Part shown: positions 38,775 through 47,305 of the stretch, piece after piece
Layout: each line of letters begins with the position of its first letter
Position numbering within the stretch: the stretch's first letter is position 1
NCBI RefSeq assembly: GCF_018080005.1
Contig: NZ_CP073015.1
Coordinates: 620,001 to 684,000, forward strand
Length of the DNA stretch: 64,000 nt
Direction of reading: 5' to 3'
DNA from: Flavobacterium sp. CS20
GTDB taxonomy: Bacteria; Bacteroidota; Bacteroidia; Flavobacteriales; Flavobacteriaceae
Translations under genes and position numbers: made by a program
The notes under the pieces: generated by a model
Told to the model about the DNA's origin: nothing
Database searches by the model: none
What the model saw: only the letters and a program-made list of their open reading frames with translations

Positions 38775-40145
38775 TAAATATCATATCAACGCTATCACCT
38801 GAGCAAGCACTTCACAGCTCAACGACAAGTGATCTTATCACTCTGTCAATTATAATTTTTCTTACGATAATTTCAACCGACTTACCTCTGCATCCGGAAG
38901 TTATACAGGTAAAATGATGTAGTCAATACTCAAAGTCAAGGTGGCAACCCCTTTCTTAAACATGAATATAATCTTGATTTAACCTACGATGCTCAAGATC
39001 CGAGTAGAAACTTCATAAACAAAACACAGACCCACCTAAATAAACCGGTAAGTGATCTCAATGAACCAATGGAAAATGCTAGCGTAGTAAAGAATAACAG
39101 CTATCAATTAGATTATACCTACGACGACGATGGAGGTCTCATAGCGGGTTCTAACTATGGTTACACTCAACCGCATGCCGTGAGAGAAATAAAAGAACAA
39201 CCCACAGGAGTAAATTGTTGCGACAGTCAAGATGACCCAAGAATAAAAAACCAAAACATAAAACATGACGCCAACGGTAATCTTACAAAAGTGATAGAAG
39301 GTATAGGAGAAGAAGAAATCACAAAAATTCATTACCTTTGGGATGAAGAAAATAGACTTATGGCTGTAGATCTTAATCCGTATTCTGAAGAAAGTGACCA
39401 TCCTATTGCCACTTATACCTACGATGCTGGTGGTGAACGGATTATCAAATATCTATATCAACAAGTTGATATTCATAGCAATGCAAAGGACGTTGGCAAT
39501 GCGCGTAAAACGGAGACTTATATCTATCCGGATGGGATGATTACGGTAAAGGTCTTAAAGTTTATAGTTAGAGATCAAGCCTTGTCTTATACTAAACATT
39601 ATCATATTGGTAGCCAAAGAGTGGCTAGTAAAATTGGAACCAGTGAGCGATTTGGTTTTTATTCAAAACAAATTATACCCCTTGCCAATTTAGCCAATGC
39701 CGATGGAATAAACCTGATAGATGTTTTACAAGACCCCGATGAAGACGGGCAGAATTTTAACCATCTTAATGAAAGAAGAAACCGTATTTTACAAGCCTTT
39801 GATATACCACCACTTGAAAGTGAAACGGTTGACATATCAGAAGATGAAAACGTCACAACAAGTTCAAATAATTTTGCTCACGGCTATGCCGGCGACCTGC
39901 AACATGTAGAAGTGTTTTATTTTCACAGTGACCATCTCGGTTCTTCAAATTATATGTCAAATTATGATGGGGACATTAGCCAACACGCGGAATATTTGCC
40001 ATTTGGTGAGCTCCTGACCGATGAACACCTCAATTCCCACAATACCCGTTACAAATACAACGGCAAAGAATTTGACCAGGAAACGGGCAACTATTATTAC
40101 GGTGCCCGCTATTATAATCCTAAAACCAGTTTATGGTTGAGTGTT
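38775..40145 (+). repeat. Duplicate of RHS core 30010-31380
   Basis: Nearly identical to 30010-31380 at an offset of 8,765 bp from ATG 30304/39069 onward. It spans the last RHS repeats and the whole core to LSVDP. It gives the fifth cassette a much longer core than the other displaced cassettes. Confidence 0.9.
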
Positions 40146-40793
40146 GACCCGTTGACGGAGAAATACCCCGAATGGTCACCATACAACTATACGATGAATA
40201 ATCCGATTCGTTATACAGACCCAACGGGGATGGCACCAGAACAATCGGACTGGATACCTAAAGTTAATGAAGACGGTTCTACATCATATATCGCTGAAAA
40301 AGGGGATAACGCCTCTACTTTGGCAAGCCAATATGATTTAGACCAAGACGTAGCGGACAACCTATATAGTACTATGGAAAATGGGGAAATCTCAGGAAGC
40401 AATGTAAAAGTCGCCACAGGAAGTGAAGTAATGAAACTGGATTTAAGCTCGCCCGAAGGAAAAAGTTCACAAAGACGGTTTGACCATTTTTTATTTGCAA
40501 GAGACCACACCAGTTCGGAAGGTGGTTGGGCATTTTTATCTACCGATTATTATTCCAACACTCAATATAAAGATGTAATGTCTGGTTGGGCTAAAATGAA
40601 CGTGGGAGATGACAGCTTTTCAGTTAATTATGCGATTCCTTTATATCGGTCAGCCACTTTTGATAAAAGCAGTACAGCTACGGCACTTGGGATTAGCCCA
40701 TTGCGAGCAAAACCTGCTGGAAGGACATCACTATTTTCAAATCAGGATAATATGAGATTCCTCTTTACCACCCAAATACAGGAGCGCGTATGA
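39069..40793 (+). CDS. RHS core 5 with tip5
   Basis: 574 aa. Residues 1-~360 duplicate segment 5 of the main gene; after LSVDPLTEKYPEWSPYNY and TDPTGMAPEQ comes tip5. Tip5 begins with a LysM-like stretch (AEKGDNASTLASQYDLDQDV) and a region I do not recognise (RRFDHFLFARDH, GWAKMNVGDDSFSVNYAIPL). The frame ends at 40793, but the next frame continues with RMRDYDIRIHSSNSNKAMK to TAA at 40901-40903, so a shift near 40740 probably truncates an original ~610 aa product. No signal peptide. The immunity candidate follows at 40913. Confidence 0.75.
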   Translation: MENASVVKNNSYQLDYTYDDDGGLIAGSNYGYTQPHAVREIKEQPTGVNCCDSQDDPRIKNQNIKHDANGNLTKVIEGIGEEEITKIHYLWDEENRLMAVDLNPYSEESDHPIATYTYDAGGERIIKYLYQQVDIHSNAKDVGNARKTETYIYPDGMITVKVLKFIVRDQALSYTKHYHIGSQRVASKIGTSERFGFYSKQIIPLANLANADGINLIDVLQDPDEDGQNFNHLNERRNRILQAFDIPPLESETVDISEDENVTTSSNNFAHGYAGDLQHVEVFYFHSDHLGSSNYMSNYDGDISQHAEYLPFGELLTDEHLNSHNTRYKYNGKEFDQETGNYYYGARYYNPKTSLWLSVDPLTEKYPEWSPYNYTMNNPIRYTDPTGMAPEQSDWIPKVNEDGSTSYIAEKGDNASTLASQYDLDQDVADNLYSTMENGEISGSNVKVATGSEVMKLDLSSPEGKSSQRRFDHFLFARDHTSSEGGWAFLSTDYYSNTQYKDVMSGWAKMNVGDDSFSVNYAIPLYRSATFDKSSTATALGISPLRAKPAGRTSLFSNQDNMRFLFTTQIQERV

Positions 40794-40912
40794 GAGATTA
40801 TGACATACGCATACATAGTTCAAATTCAAATAAGGCTATGAAACGCTTGGAAAGAAAACCACCGAGATATAATTATATCATCAATAACACATTTAAAAAC
40901 TAAAAATCGGAA

Positions 40913-41581
40913 ATGAAAATAATTAGAATAATAAAGATATTTACTATCAATGCAATCATTTTCACTTCATTTTCATCTTGTAATGCACAAAATAATAATC
41001 CTGTTGAAATTGGCTTAAAAGACTGTATCAATGAGGTGGTCAATAAATATGCTAAAGAATCCTACGGAAAAACCCCTTTTGATTTTTATAGTTTTATGCA
41101 GGAAATTGAGCAACAATTAATAGCACACAAGCTGATAAATAATACCAAAAAAGAGAGTTATCTGGATTTATTTTCTAAAATTGAAAACGAAAAAAAAGAC
41201 ACATATGAAAATTTTTACAATAAAGCTATATCATTAATGGAGGATAAAGGGTTTGATTTTAATCTTTATATCATAAATAATGCTGTTTTTTCTAAATGTC
41301 CTTATGATGTACTAACTAAGATAGAAGAATATAAAAACGACCCATACTACAAATATGCAGTTCTTTTAAATAGAGTAATGAATCACGGCTATAATAATCA
41401 AGAAGCTATAAGAGAACTTATAGAATTAACTAATGAAACTGAATATACAAAACCACACTATCGAGCACCGATAATTTTATTGGTTGTAATTAATATTGAC
41501 CTTAAATTTAATCCAGCAGAGCCAATGGAAAAGTTTGAAGTCGGAGGCAAGACGTATTTTAGACCAAAGAAAAAGGATTGA
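40913..41581 (+). CDS. Immunity candidate for tip5 (lipoprotein)
   Basis: 222 aa. Lipoprotein signal with lipobox FSSC at residues ~20-23, then an alpha-helical protein (FDFYSFMQEIEQQLIAHKL, AVLLNRVMNHGYNNQEAIRE) ending FEVGGKTYFRPKKKD. This HEAT/TPR-like helical look recurs in immunity proteins but no family is assigned. Its stop overlaps the TTG of the truncated core at the element A boundary, only ~55 bp before the attachment-like site. Confidence 0.68.
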   Translation: MKIIRIIKIFTINAIIFTSFSSCNAQNNNPVEIGLKDCINEVVNKYAKESYGKTPFDFYSFMQEIEQQLIAHKLINNTKKESYLDLFSKIENEKKDTYENFYNKAISLMEDKGFDFNLYIINNAVFSKCPYDVLTKIEEYKNDPYYKYAVLLNRVMNHGYNNQEAIRELIELTNETEYTKPHYRAPIILLVVINIDLKFNPAEPMEKFEVGGKTYFRPKKKD

Positions 41582-42417
41582 AAACCATTGAAATGCTATT
41601 TCGCTATTATAACCCCAAAACCAGTTTATGGTTGAGTGTTGACCCGCTTGCGACGAGAGGACCGCAATACTCGCCTTACTCTGCATTCTTCAATAATCCA
41701 ATCATTTTTACAGACCCTGACGGAAGATGGACTATTTATGGTAAAGATGGAGGATATTTAGGTGATGATGGAAAATATGAAAAGGGGAAAGATTTAGCTT
41801 TTACCGGTACTGCTACTTACGATAACAAAGGCAATATTACAGGCTATGAAAACCTATCACAGTTCACTGATAATCATACACAGTTTCAAACTATATCAAA
41901 CATTGTAAAACACGAGGGGGTTACCAATGATGCTAACGAATATCTTTGGGTTGCTCATACTGCAAATAATGCAGCAAATGCGAGTGGCAAATCTCTATAC
42001 AGCAAATTAATGTCGGGATATTCCTCTGTTGGTAAAGCGGATAAAACAGCACTATCAATTTCAGACAATAGTACTACTGCAAAATATGCCAGAGCGGGTG
42101 TTATTGATGTAATGTCAGGTGGAGCAGACCCAACAGGTGGGGCTACTTTGTGGGACGGTACAGATTTTTTAGCGTGGGGGTTGAAATCACCAAACGGAAC
42201 GCCACAGAACAAATTTGAAGAATACAAAAGCATATCTATTTCAGGCGACATTTATAGTGATTTCCTAAATAGCCAATTAAGCAAGTACACAAGTGGGAAA
42301 GTAAGATATAGCGGTACTTACTATAACCTTCCTGCCGATGTATTTACAGATAAAGCTAGTTGGAACAAGGAAGGTAACTTCTTCTTCAATACGGAGAAAA
42401 GCGACCGTATGGATTAA
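41578..42417 (+). CDS. Truncated core joined to tip6, copy A
   Basis: 279 aa from TTG 41578 (ATG 41593 also possible). Only ~12 core residues remain (RYYNPKTSLWLSVDPLA) before tip6. Tip6 has KHEGVTNDANEYLWVAHTAN and SGGADPTGGATLWDGTDFL, which recall SleB-type cell-wall hydrolases (Glu near the start, then a DPTGGA segment); moderate to low certainty. Copy A loses one base near 42391 and ends early at NTEKSDRMD; copy B keeps NTGEKRPYGLK and reads to the full end. The nucleotide break between core and element is at 41640/41641. Confidence 0.72.
   Translation: MKTIEMLFRYYNPKTSLWLSVDPLATRGPQYSPYSAFFNNPIIFTDPDGRWTIYGKDGGYLGDDGKYEKGKDLAFTGTATYDNKGNITGYENLSQFTDNHTQFQTISNIVKHEGVTNDANEYLWVAHTANNAANASGKSLYSKLMSGYSSVGKADKTALSISDNSTTAKYARAGVIDVMSGGADPTGGATLWDGTDFLAWGLKSPNGTPQNKFEEYKSISISGDIYSDFLNSQLSKYTSGKVRYSGTYYNLPADVFTDKASWNKEGNFFFNTEKSDRMD
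41635..41646 (+). other. Left attachment-like site (AGTGTTGACCCG)
   Basis: Twelve bases encoding S-V-D-P of the RHS core, shared with 50374-50385 and 59116-59127. Left of it the sequence is RHS core; right of it is element A. The three copies sit 8,739 and 8,742 bp apart and frame both tandem units. Confidence 0.75.
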
Positions 42418-42473
42418 AAGCTACGGGAACTGCGGGGCGTTCAATCTTTTGGAAAAAAGAAAAATAGCACAAT

Positions 42474-43002
42474 ATGAAAACTCTAATTTACATTATGCTA
42501 TCTGTGTTCTGTTTATCTTGTAAAGGGCAAAATACTCAAGATAGCGGGAAGAACAAAAGTAAAAGAAGCTACGCTAATAGATACAATATCCATATTGCCA
42601 TTAAAGAACAAACAGTATGGGAGTAATAATTACAAAGTTTTACAGCTATGTAATTTAGATAGCGAGGGTTATCGAAATAAATCAACGAGCAGAATAGAAT
42701 TAACCAAAAACGCTAAAGCAGTTTCTTCTATTTCATTGCCCATCCCTGACGAAGAAGTAAAAAACTTCTCTGTAACCAAGATAGCAGAAACAACTAACGG
42801 TTTTGAAGTAGCCGTTAATTGGGGTGGCGGAAACAATATTTATGACGTAGATTTTTATTTTGCACTCAGAGGTAGCCAATTTTATTTAGATGAGATAAAG
42901 ACCGGTAAGTATGGTGCAGATACAGAAGTAACAAGAACAACGAAGAAAATCAATCCACCAATACCAATAAACAAGGTTAAAATTATCGGCTACCTTGAAT
43001 AA
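42474..43002 (+). pseudogene. Immunity candidate for tip6, copy A (shifted)
   Basis: Same gene as 51214-51744, but lacks AC in the AGTACAAAAGAAG context and so shifts frame after ~25 codons. The downstream 135 codons (from 42595) are intact. The signal with lipobox CLSC is preserved. Confidence 0.7.
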
Positions 43003-43009
43003 GCCAAAG

Positions 43010-43030
43010 GCTCGAGCAATCGGGCTTTTT
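43010..43030 (+). terminator. Terminator after imm6 (copy A)
   Basis: Stem GCTCGA / TCGGGC with a GCAA loop and a T5 tail. It ends the toxin-immunity unit and separates it from the convergent TA genes. Copy B equivalent at 51752-51772. Confidence 0.75.
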
Positions 43031-43066
43031 CACTTTACATCTTCATTCTTCGGTGGGGTTCTCTGC

Positions 43067-43396
43067 TTAGTCAAGTTCCAAATTTTCAATCATTTCTTTA
43101 AGTTCGTTAGGCTTTAGGTCGGTTTTTCTCCCTTGTCGTAAATGGTAAGCAGGTAAACTGTTTCGGTAGCTATGTAAGTGGGTAACCACCCTTGCCCCGC
43201 CTCTTTTGCCTTTACCCTTTGAAGCAATAGCCAGACGGATTTTATAGCAGTTATTGCCAATAAAAGTGCCAGCTTCTGGGTTTTCAGAAATCTCTGCAAT
43301 CAGTTCAGCAAATTCATTTTTAAGCGAAGGGAATTTTTTGGCTAATCGCTTTAGTTCTTTTTCAAAACGGTGGGTAGGAATAATGCTATAACTCAT
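43067..43396 (-). CDS. RelE/HigB-like mRNA interferase, copy A
   Basis: 109 aa. MSYSIIPTHRFEKELKRLAK and FPSLKNEFAELIAEI, then KIRLAIASKGKGKRGGARV are typical of the RelE/ParE superfamily (HigB-like). In copy A two opposite indels (near 43135 and 43168) replace the central YIATETVYLLTIYDKGEK with a shifted stretch, so this copy may be inactive; copy B (51809-52141) has the expected sequence. The start overlaps the antitoxin stop by 11 bp. Likely addiction module for the element. Confidence 0.78.
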   Translation of the reverse strand: MSYSIIPTHRFEKELKRLAKKFPSLKNEFAELIAEISENPEAGTFIGNNCYKIRLAIASKGKGKRGGARVVTHLHSYRNSLPAYHLRQGRKTDLKPNELKEMIENLELD

Positions 43397-43592
43397 CCAA
43401 AAGATCTTTGGCTGTTTTCAATTTAAGTTTTCCCTGCTTATGTAGGCGTATTTGTTCGGCGACTTCTTTGAGTTCATCCCAAAGCTCGGCGAGAACCGAC
43501 ATAGGTTTTGCTTTTTTTATAAAGGCAAGGCTTTTTAAAACTTTCATTCCGAAAGTGGCTTCATTATCAGGAATTTCAACTATTACTTTCAT
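43386..43592 (-). CDS. Antitoxin of RelE/HigB-like pair, copy A
   Basis: 68 aa. Begins MKVIVEIPDNEATFGMKVLK and continues with a helical, Lys-rich C-terminus (EQIRLHKQGKLKLKTAKDLL). It precedes and overlaps the toxin gene, as expected of a type II antitoxin. Intact here; copy B is frameshifted near 52235. No DNA-binding motif is evident, so the adjacent XRE gene may regulate. Confidence 0.72.
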   Translation of the reverse strand: MKVIVEIPDNEATFGMKVLKSLAFIKKAKPMSVLAELWDELKEVAEQIRLHKQGKLKLKTAKDLLDEL

Positions 43593-43606
43593 TTTCTCAA
43601 TCTATT

Positions 43607-43971
43607 TTAAATGGTTATGTTCATTGCGTTGCTCAACGCTTCTTTGAGGCGTTTGTTGGCAATGGCGGTATCAATCATATTGCAGATGGATTTTTTCTGT
43701 GTTTCGTCCAGTTCTTCCAGTAACCGGACTTTTTGTAAAAGCGGTTCGTTTACGCTGTTTACTTCTGTACCGTCTTTATCAGCTTCAAAAAACTCAACCA
43801 CATTAATTTCCAAAACAGCGACAATCCGCGCAAAATATTCATTGTGGGGTCGCTTTTACCTGTTTCTATGCGGTTATACTGCACCCGGTTCATAGAAAGC
43901 CTGTCTGCCACTTCCTGCTGAGAAAGTCCCTTTTCTTTCCTGACCTTTTTTATTTGTTCTGCAATGTCCAT
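43607..43971 (-). pseudogene. XRE-family repressor split by a shared frameshift
   Basis: Frame 1 (43971 to 43759) encodes an HTH: DIAEQIKKVRKEKGLSQQEV, ADRLSMNRVQYNRIETGKSD. The second frame (43813 to 43607) carries the continuation VVEFFEADKDGTEVNSVNEP and LDETQKKSICNMIDTAIANK. Joining them at ~43850 would give YFARIVAVLEINVVEFF, the natural XRE reading. The same break occurs at the same place in copy B, unlike most other defects, so it may be real or even functional. It is divergent from the SymE-primase genes and likely represses them. Confidence 0.7.
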
Positions 43972-44000
43972 CTATCTGTAAAATACTTTGAATGATACTG

Positions 44001-44008
44001 CAAAGTTA
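44001..44008 (-). promoter_or_regulatory. -7 box for XRE gene (TAACTTTG)
   Basis: Minus-strand TAACTTTG, 30 bp before the XRE start. Divergent from the SymE promoter box at 44081. Copy B equivalent at 52748-52755. Confidence 0.5.
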
Positions 44009-44080
44009 CAAAATAAGCCATTAAATGGCAATTTGTAAAAATAAAGTTTAGAATTGGTGTAACAATATAGTTTCTTTTTG

Positions 44081-44088
44081 TAGTTTTG
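44081..44088 (+). promoter_or_regulatory. -7 box for SymE-primase unit (TAGTTTTG)
   Basis: TAGTTTTG, 35 bp before the SymE start; matches TAnnTTTG. A TTG lies 24 bp upstream, slightly far for -33. Copy B equivalent at 52828-52835. Confidence 0.5.
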
Positions 44089-44122
44089 TTGTGTAAAAAA
44101 ATTGTAACACAAATTTTTCAAG

Positions 44123-44416
44123 ATGGAGATAAACGAGATAAAACAACGGCATACAGTGGCAGGCAAACACACGAAAACAATCAAGCTCCAACCCAAGCAC
44201 CGGGAGTTGTCAGACGGTCAAAAAACAATACCATGGCTTACAGTGTCAGGAAAGTGGTTAGAGGAGTTGGGTTTTAAAATTGGCGAAACAGTACGCATCA
44301 CCACACGGGAAAAGTCGCTGATCATTGAACCACTGGAAGGAGAAGCCAAAGAACAGGAGGAATACAAAACCGCCCTGCAGGAAGTAAAACAAACCCTTAA
44401 AAAGCTAAGTCAATGA
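44123..44416 (+). CDS. SymE-like protein, copy A
   Basis: 97 aa. RELSDGQKTIPWLTVSGKW, LEELGFKIGETVRITTREKS and LIIEPLEG follow the SymE pattern (AbrB-like fold; W-L-x-x-x-G-F-x-x-G). SymE in E. coli is an SOS-induced toxin with RNA- or DNA-compacting activity. Here it is first in a unit with the primase: its TGA overlaps the primase ATG (ATGA). The Lys-rich C-terminus (QEVKQTLKKLSQ) is extra. It could be a regulator of the element and not a toxin. Identical in copy B. Confidence 0.75.
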   Translation: MEINEIKQRHTVAGKHTKTIKLQPKHRELSDGQKTIPWLTVSGKWLEELGFKIGETVRITTREKSLIIEPLEGEAKEQEEYKTALQEVKQTLKKLSQ

Positions 44417-45871
44417 CCATACAAGAGATAAAAGACAAGTTAACCCTTGCAATGCTCCTGCAAGCATTACGGGCTGAAAGCCGATAAACAAGCAAGGTTA
44501 AAATGTCCGTTCCACAACGACAAAACCCCGAGCTTACAGCTTTACTACAAAACCCAAACAGCGTTTTGCTTCTCCACCAACTGCAACACCCACGGCAAAG
44601 CCATTGATGTAATCGACTTCATACTGTACTATGAGAAATGCGACAAACACGAAGCAATCAAGAAGGCAAAAAACATCATCCAACCCGGAACAACCACCAC
44701 CCAAACCACAGTACCAAAGCAGACCAATGAGAAAGCAATGTTCTTAGAAAGAATGTTTACCTACTTTAAAAATGCGGTGCACAACTCCAAACCAGCCCGG
44801 GAATACATCGAGAGCCGAAACCTTGACCACAAGCAAATAGAAATCGGTTACAATGGCGGGCAGTTCCACCACGGACAACGAAAAGATGAAAGCCTGATAA
44901 ATGACTGTTTAAAATACGGTCTGCTCTTAGACTTGGGACTGAAATCAAGAACAGGCGAAACCGCTTACAAACCCTTTGGCAAATGGTGCCTGTGCTTCGC
45001 ATTGAGAAACCAAAACCACGAAATCACAGGCTTATACTTTAGAAGCACTTTAGCCAACAAAGACCAACGGCACTTTTATTTACGGGACAGGAGCGGACTA
45101 TATCCAAGCTATCCCAAACCTGAAACCCAAAAGCTGATATTGACCGAAAGCATCATTGATGCGACTTCACTATTGCAACAGGAAGAAATCAAAAGCAAGT
45201 ATGAAATCCTCTCACTCTACGGAACCAACGGACTAACAGAAGAACACCAAACAGCCATCCGAAAACTGAAACACCTAACGGAAATCATCTTCTTTTTAAA
45301 CGGTGATGAACCGGGAAACAAAGCAGTAGCCAAATATGCCCCAATGCTTAAAGGAGAATATCCCAACCTAAAAATTACAAGTGCAGCAGTTCCGAAAAAC
45401 GAAGATGTAAACAGCCTTTTGCAAGTGCACAGCCCCGAAATATTAACCCACTTAATAGAAACAAGAAAAGAAGTAGATTTTATTCTTTCAAATGGCGGTG
45501 AGCCACCGCAGGCAGATATTTTTCTTTCAAATGAAAATCAAATGAAAGAAAAAAGCACAATAACTGAAGAACCAGAACCAACCAGATCCAAAGCACCGAT
45601 AACCGGACTTGACACCAACAACCCCTACAATCTCAAATACAAAGGCAATGAAGCCGCTTACCAAATCAAAGGCTTTAGGACAGACCAGCCGGACAGCCTG
45701 AAAACCACGGTACAGACCATAGCAGAAGCAAGCGACATTACATTAAAACTCGACCTGTACGAATACAAGCAAGTGGAAAGCTCCTGCAAACTCATAGCGG
45801 GAAAATTAGGACTGCGGAAAGACGCCATAGAAGCCGATTTAATGCAACTCACAAGCCTTTTAGAACAATAG
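44413..45871 (+). CDS. CHC2 zinc-finger/Toprim primase, copy A
   Basis: Starts at ATG 44413 overlapping the SymE stop. One extra C near 44464 shifts frame; the open frame then runs 44447-45871 (~485 aa in total). The zinc finger is CPFHNDKTPS ... FCFSTNCNTHG (CHC2 type). The Toprim-like domain has LTESIIDATSLL and FFLNGDEPGNKAVAKYA. Stops at TAG 45869-45871, but the same frame continues (RDKQQFKANGRQ) straight into the helicase, and copy B has the same TAG. Thus primase and helicase may be one polypeptide in related elements. It probably makes primers for element replication. Confidence 0.82.
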
Positions 45872-45922
45872 CGGGACAAACAACAGTTCAAAGCCAATGG
45901 AAGGCAGGAGAGCAAAATACAA

Positions 45923-47112
45923 GTGCCGGCGACCACAGCCACCAAATGCATCGAGTTCCTGAAAGCTGAAAAACTCGTGCAACGAATAAACAAACTCATC
46001 GGGAAAGCAGGGATAACAGGAGAAGAAACCAACCGTATTTTATTGTTTGTAATCGCAAGCTCTTACAAAATGCCCGACACCTTACACGCATTAATACAAG
46101 GCAGTTCAGGAAGCGGAAAGACCAGGCTATTAAAGATTATCAGCTACCTGATGCCTGATGAAGATGTAAAGCGATATACAAGGGTTACGGACAACAGTTT
46201 TTACAACCAGGACGAATATTTTTTTGTCAACAAACTGATATGTTTTGAAGACTTGGACGGACTGAAAGAAGATGCACAGCTTGCCGTAAGAGAGTTGCAG
46301 AGCAACGATATACTAAGGACATCCACCAGTTTAAAAGACAAGAACGGACAGATCACCGGAGGCGAAAGAATCGTGAGAGGACCGATAGCCAGTTTAGCCT
46401 GTACCACCAGAGGCGAAATCTATGAGGACAACATCAGCCGTTCATTCCTGATTGCAGTAGATGAAAGCAAAGAACAAACCTTAAAAATCATCCGCTATCA
46501 AAATGAAGTATCTGCAGGAATGATAGACCCACAAGAACAAAAGAAAACAAGCCAGTTTATACAGAACTGCATCCGCTTACTAAAACCCTATGAAGTCATT
46601 AACCCTTACGCCAACAAAATACAACTGCCCGAATCAGCCCACAAAATAAGACGCTTAAACGAACTCTATCAAAGCTTTGTAAAGCAAATCACCCTACTGA
46701 ACCAATACCAAAGAAAGCAAGACAAACAAGGCAGGTTAATCACCGAAACAGCCGATTTACAAACCGCTTGTGAAATCCTTTTTGAAAGTATCGTGCTGAA
46801 AGTAGATGAATTAGACGGCAGTTTAAGACAGTTTTTTGAAACCCTTAAAGGGCATTTAATTAAAAAGGGCAAAGCAGAAAATAATAGTCACTGCGACACG
46901 CAGTTTACACAACGGGAAATCCGCCAAACCCTGAACATCAGCAAAGCCCAGTCAAAGAGATTTTTTAACCACCTGCAGTCAATGGAATACATCACGGCAA
47001 AGTACTCGGAAACCAACGGAAAGTATGCTACAAAGTGGATTATTGGGACAACTACGCCAAAGTAAGGGCACAGATAAAAGACGATTTAATGAACCAAATA
47101 GCAGGACTGTAA
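45923..47112 (+). CDS. P-loop ATPase/helicase-like protein, copy A
   Basis: GTG 45923 start, in frame with the primase. Walker A is IQGSSGSGKTRLLKII, Walker B-like is KLICFEDLDGL; RTSTSLKDKNGQ and CTTRGEIYEDNISRSFLIAV follow. The C-terminus is a winged-helix-like segment (FTQREIRQTLNISKAQSKRF). Copy A loses one G near 46998-47002 (ACTCGGAAACC for ACTCGGGAAACC) and ends at 47065; copy B reads to DDLMNQIAGL, so the true end is 47112. The product likely loads or unwinds DNA with the primase; iteron-like repeats start 11 bp after it. Confidence 0.8.
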
Positions 47113-47122
47113 AAGGGTAAAT

Positions 47123-47219
47123 GGAACAATACGGAACAATCTTGGAACAATCATTTTAAACTCAAACCCTTTTAAATCAATGCTTTTAGAATAGAAATAC
47201 CCCAACTGTTCCCTGTTCC
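47123..47219 (+). repeat. Iteron-like repeats GGAACAAT / TGTTCC, copy A
   Basis: Three direct GGAACAAT copies at 47123, 47133 and 47144, then two TGTTCC units in opposite orientation at 47207 and 47214. They sit between the helicase and the recombinases in 190 bp of otherwise gene-free DNA. Arrangement suggests protein-binding sites for a replication origin or recombination control. Confidence 0.65.
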
Positions 47220-47273
47220 ACAAAGTGGATGTGTGTGTAAAAGATGCAAATCATCATAGCGTAATAATTAAGT

Positions 47274-47286
47274 GCCGATTATCGGC
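47274..47286. promoter_or_regulatory. Palindrome before recombinase 1 (GCCGAT-T-ATCGGC)
   Basis: A perfect 13 bp palindrome 19 bp before the recombinase 1 ATG. Fits an operator for a dimeric regulator or a recombinase site. Also present at 56020-56032 in copy B. Confidence 0.5.
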
Positions 47287-47305
47287 TTCCAAAAAGTGAG
47301 TGTAT

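Noticed and set aside
43611..43895. Plus-strand ORFs opposite the XRE gene
   Set aside because: They are antisense shadows of a recognisable HTH gene with a promoter box on the minus strand.
7010..45871. Recoded or suppressed amber codon, from in-frame TAGs at 7010, 25946 and 45869
   Set aside because: TAG is used as the normal stop of rplS, icd and the MazF-like gene in the same window, and no suppressor tRNA is visible. Independent nonsense changes or errors are simpler.
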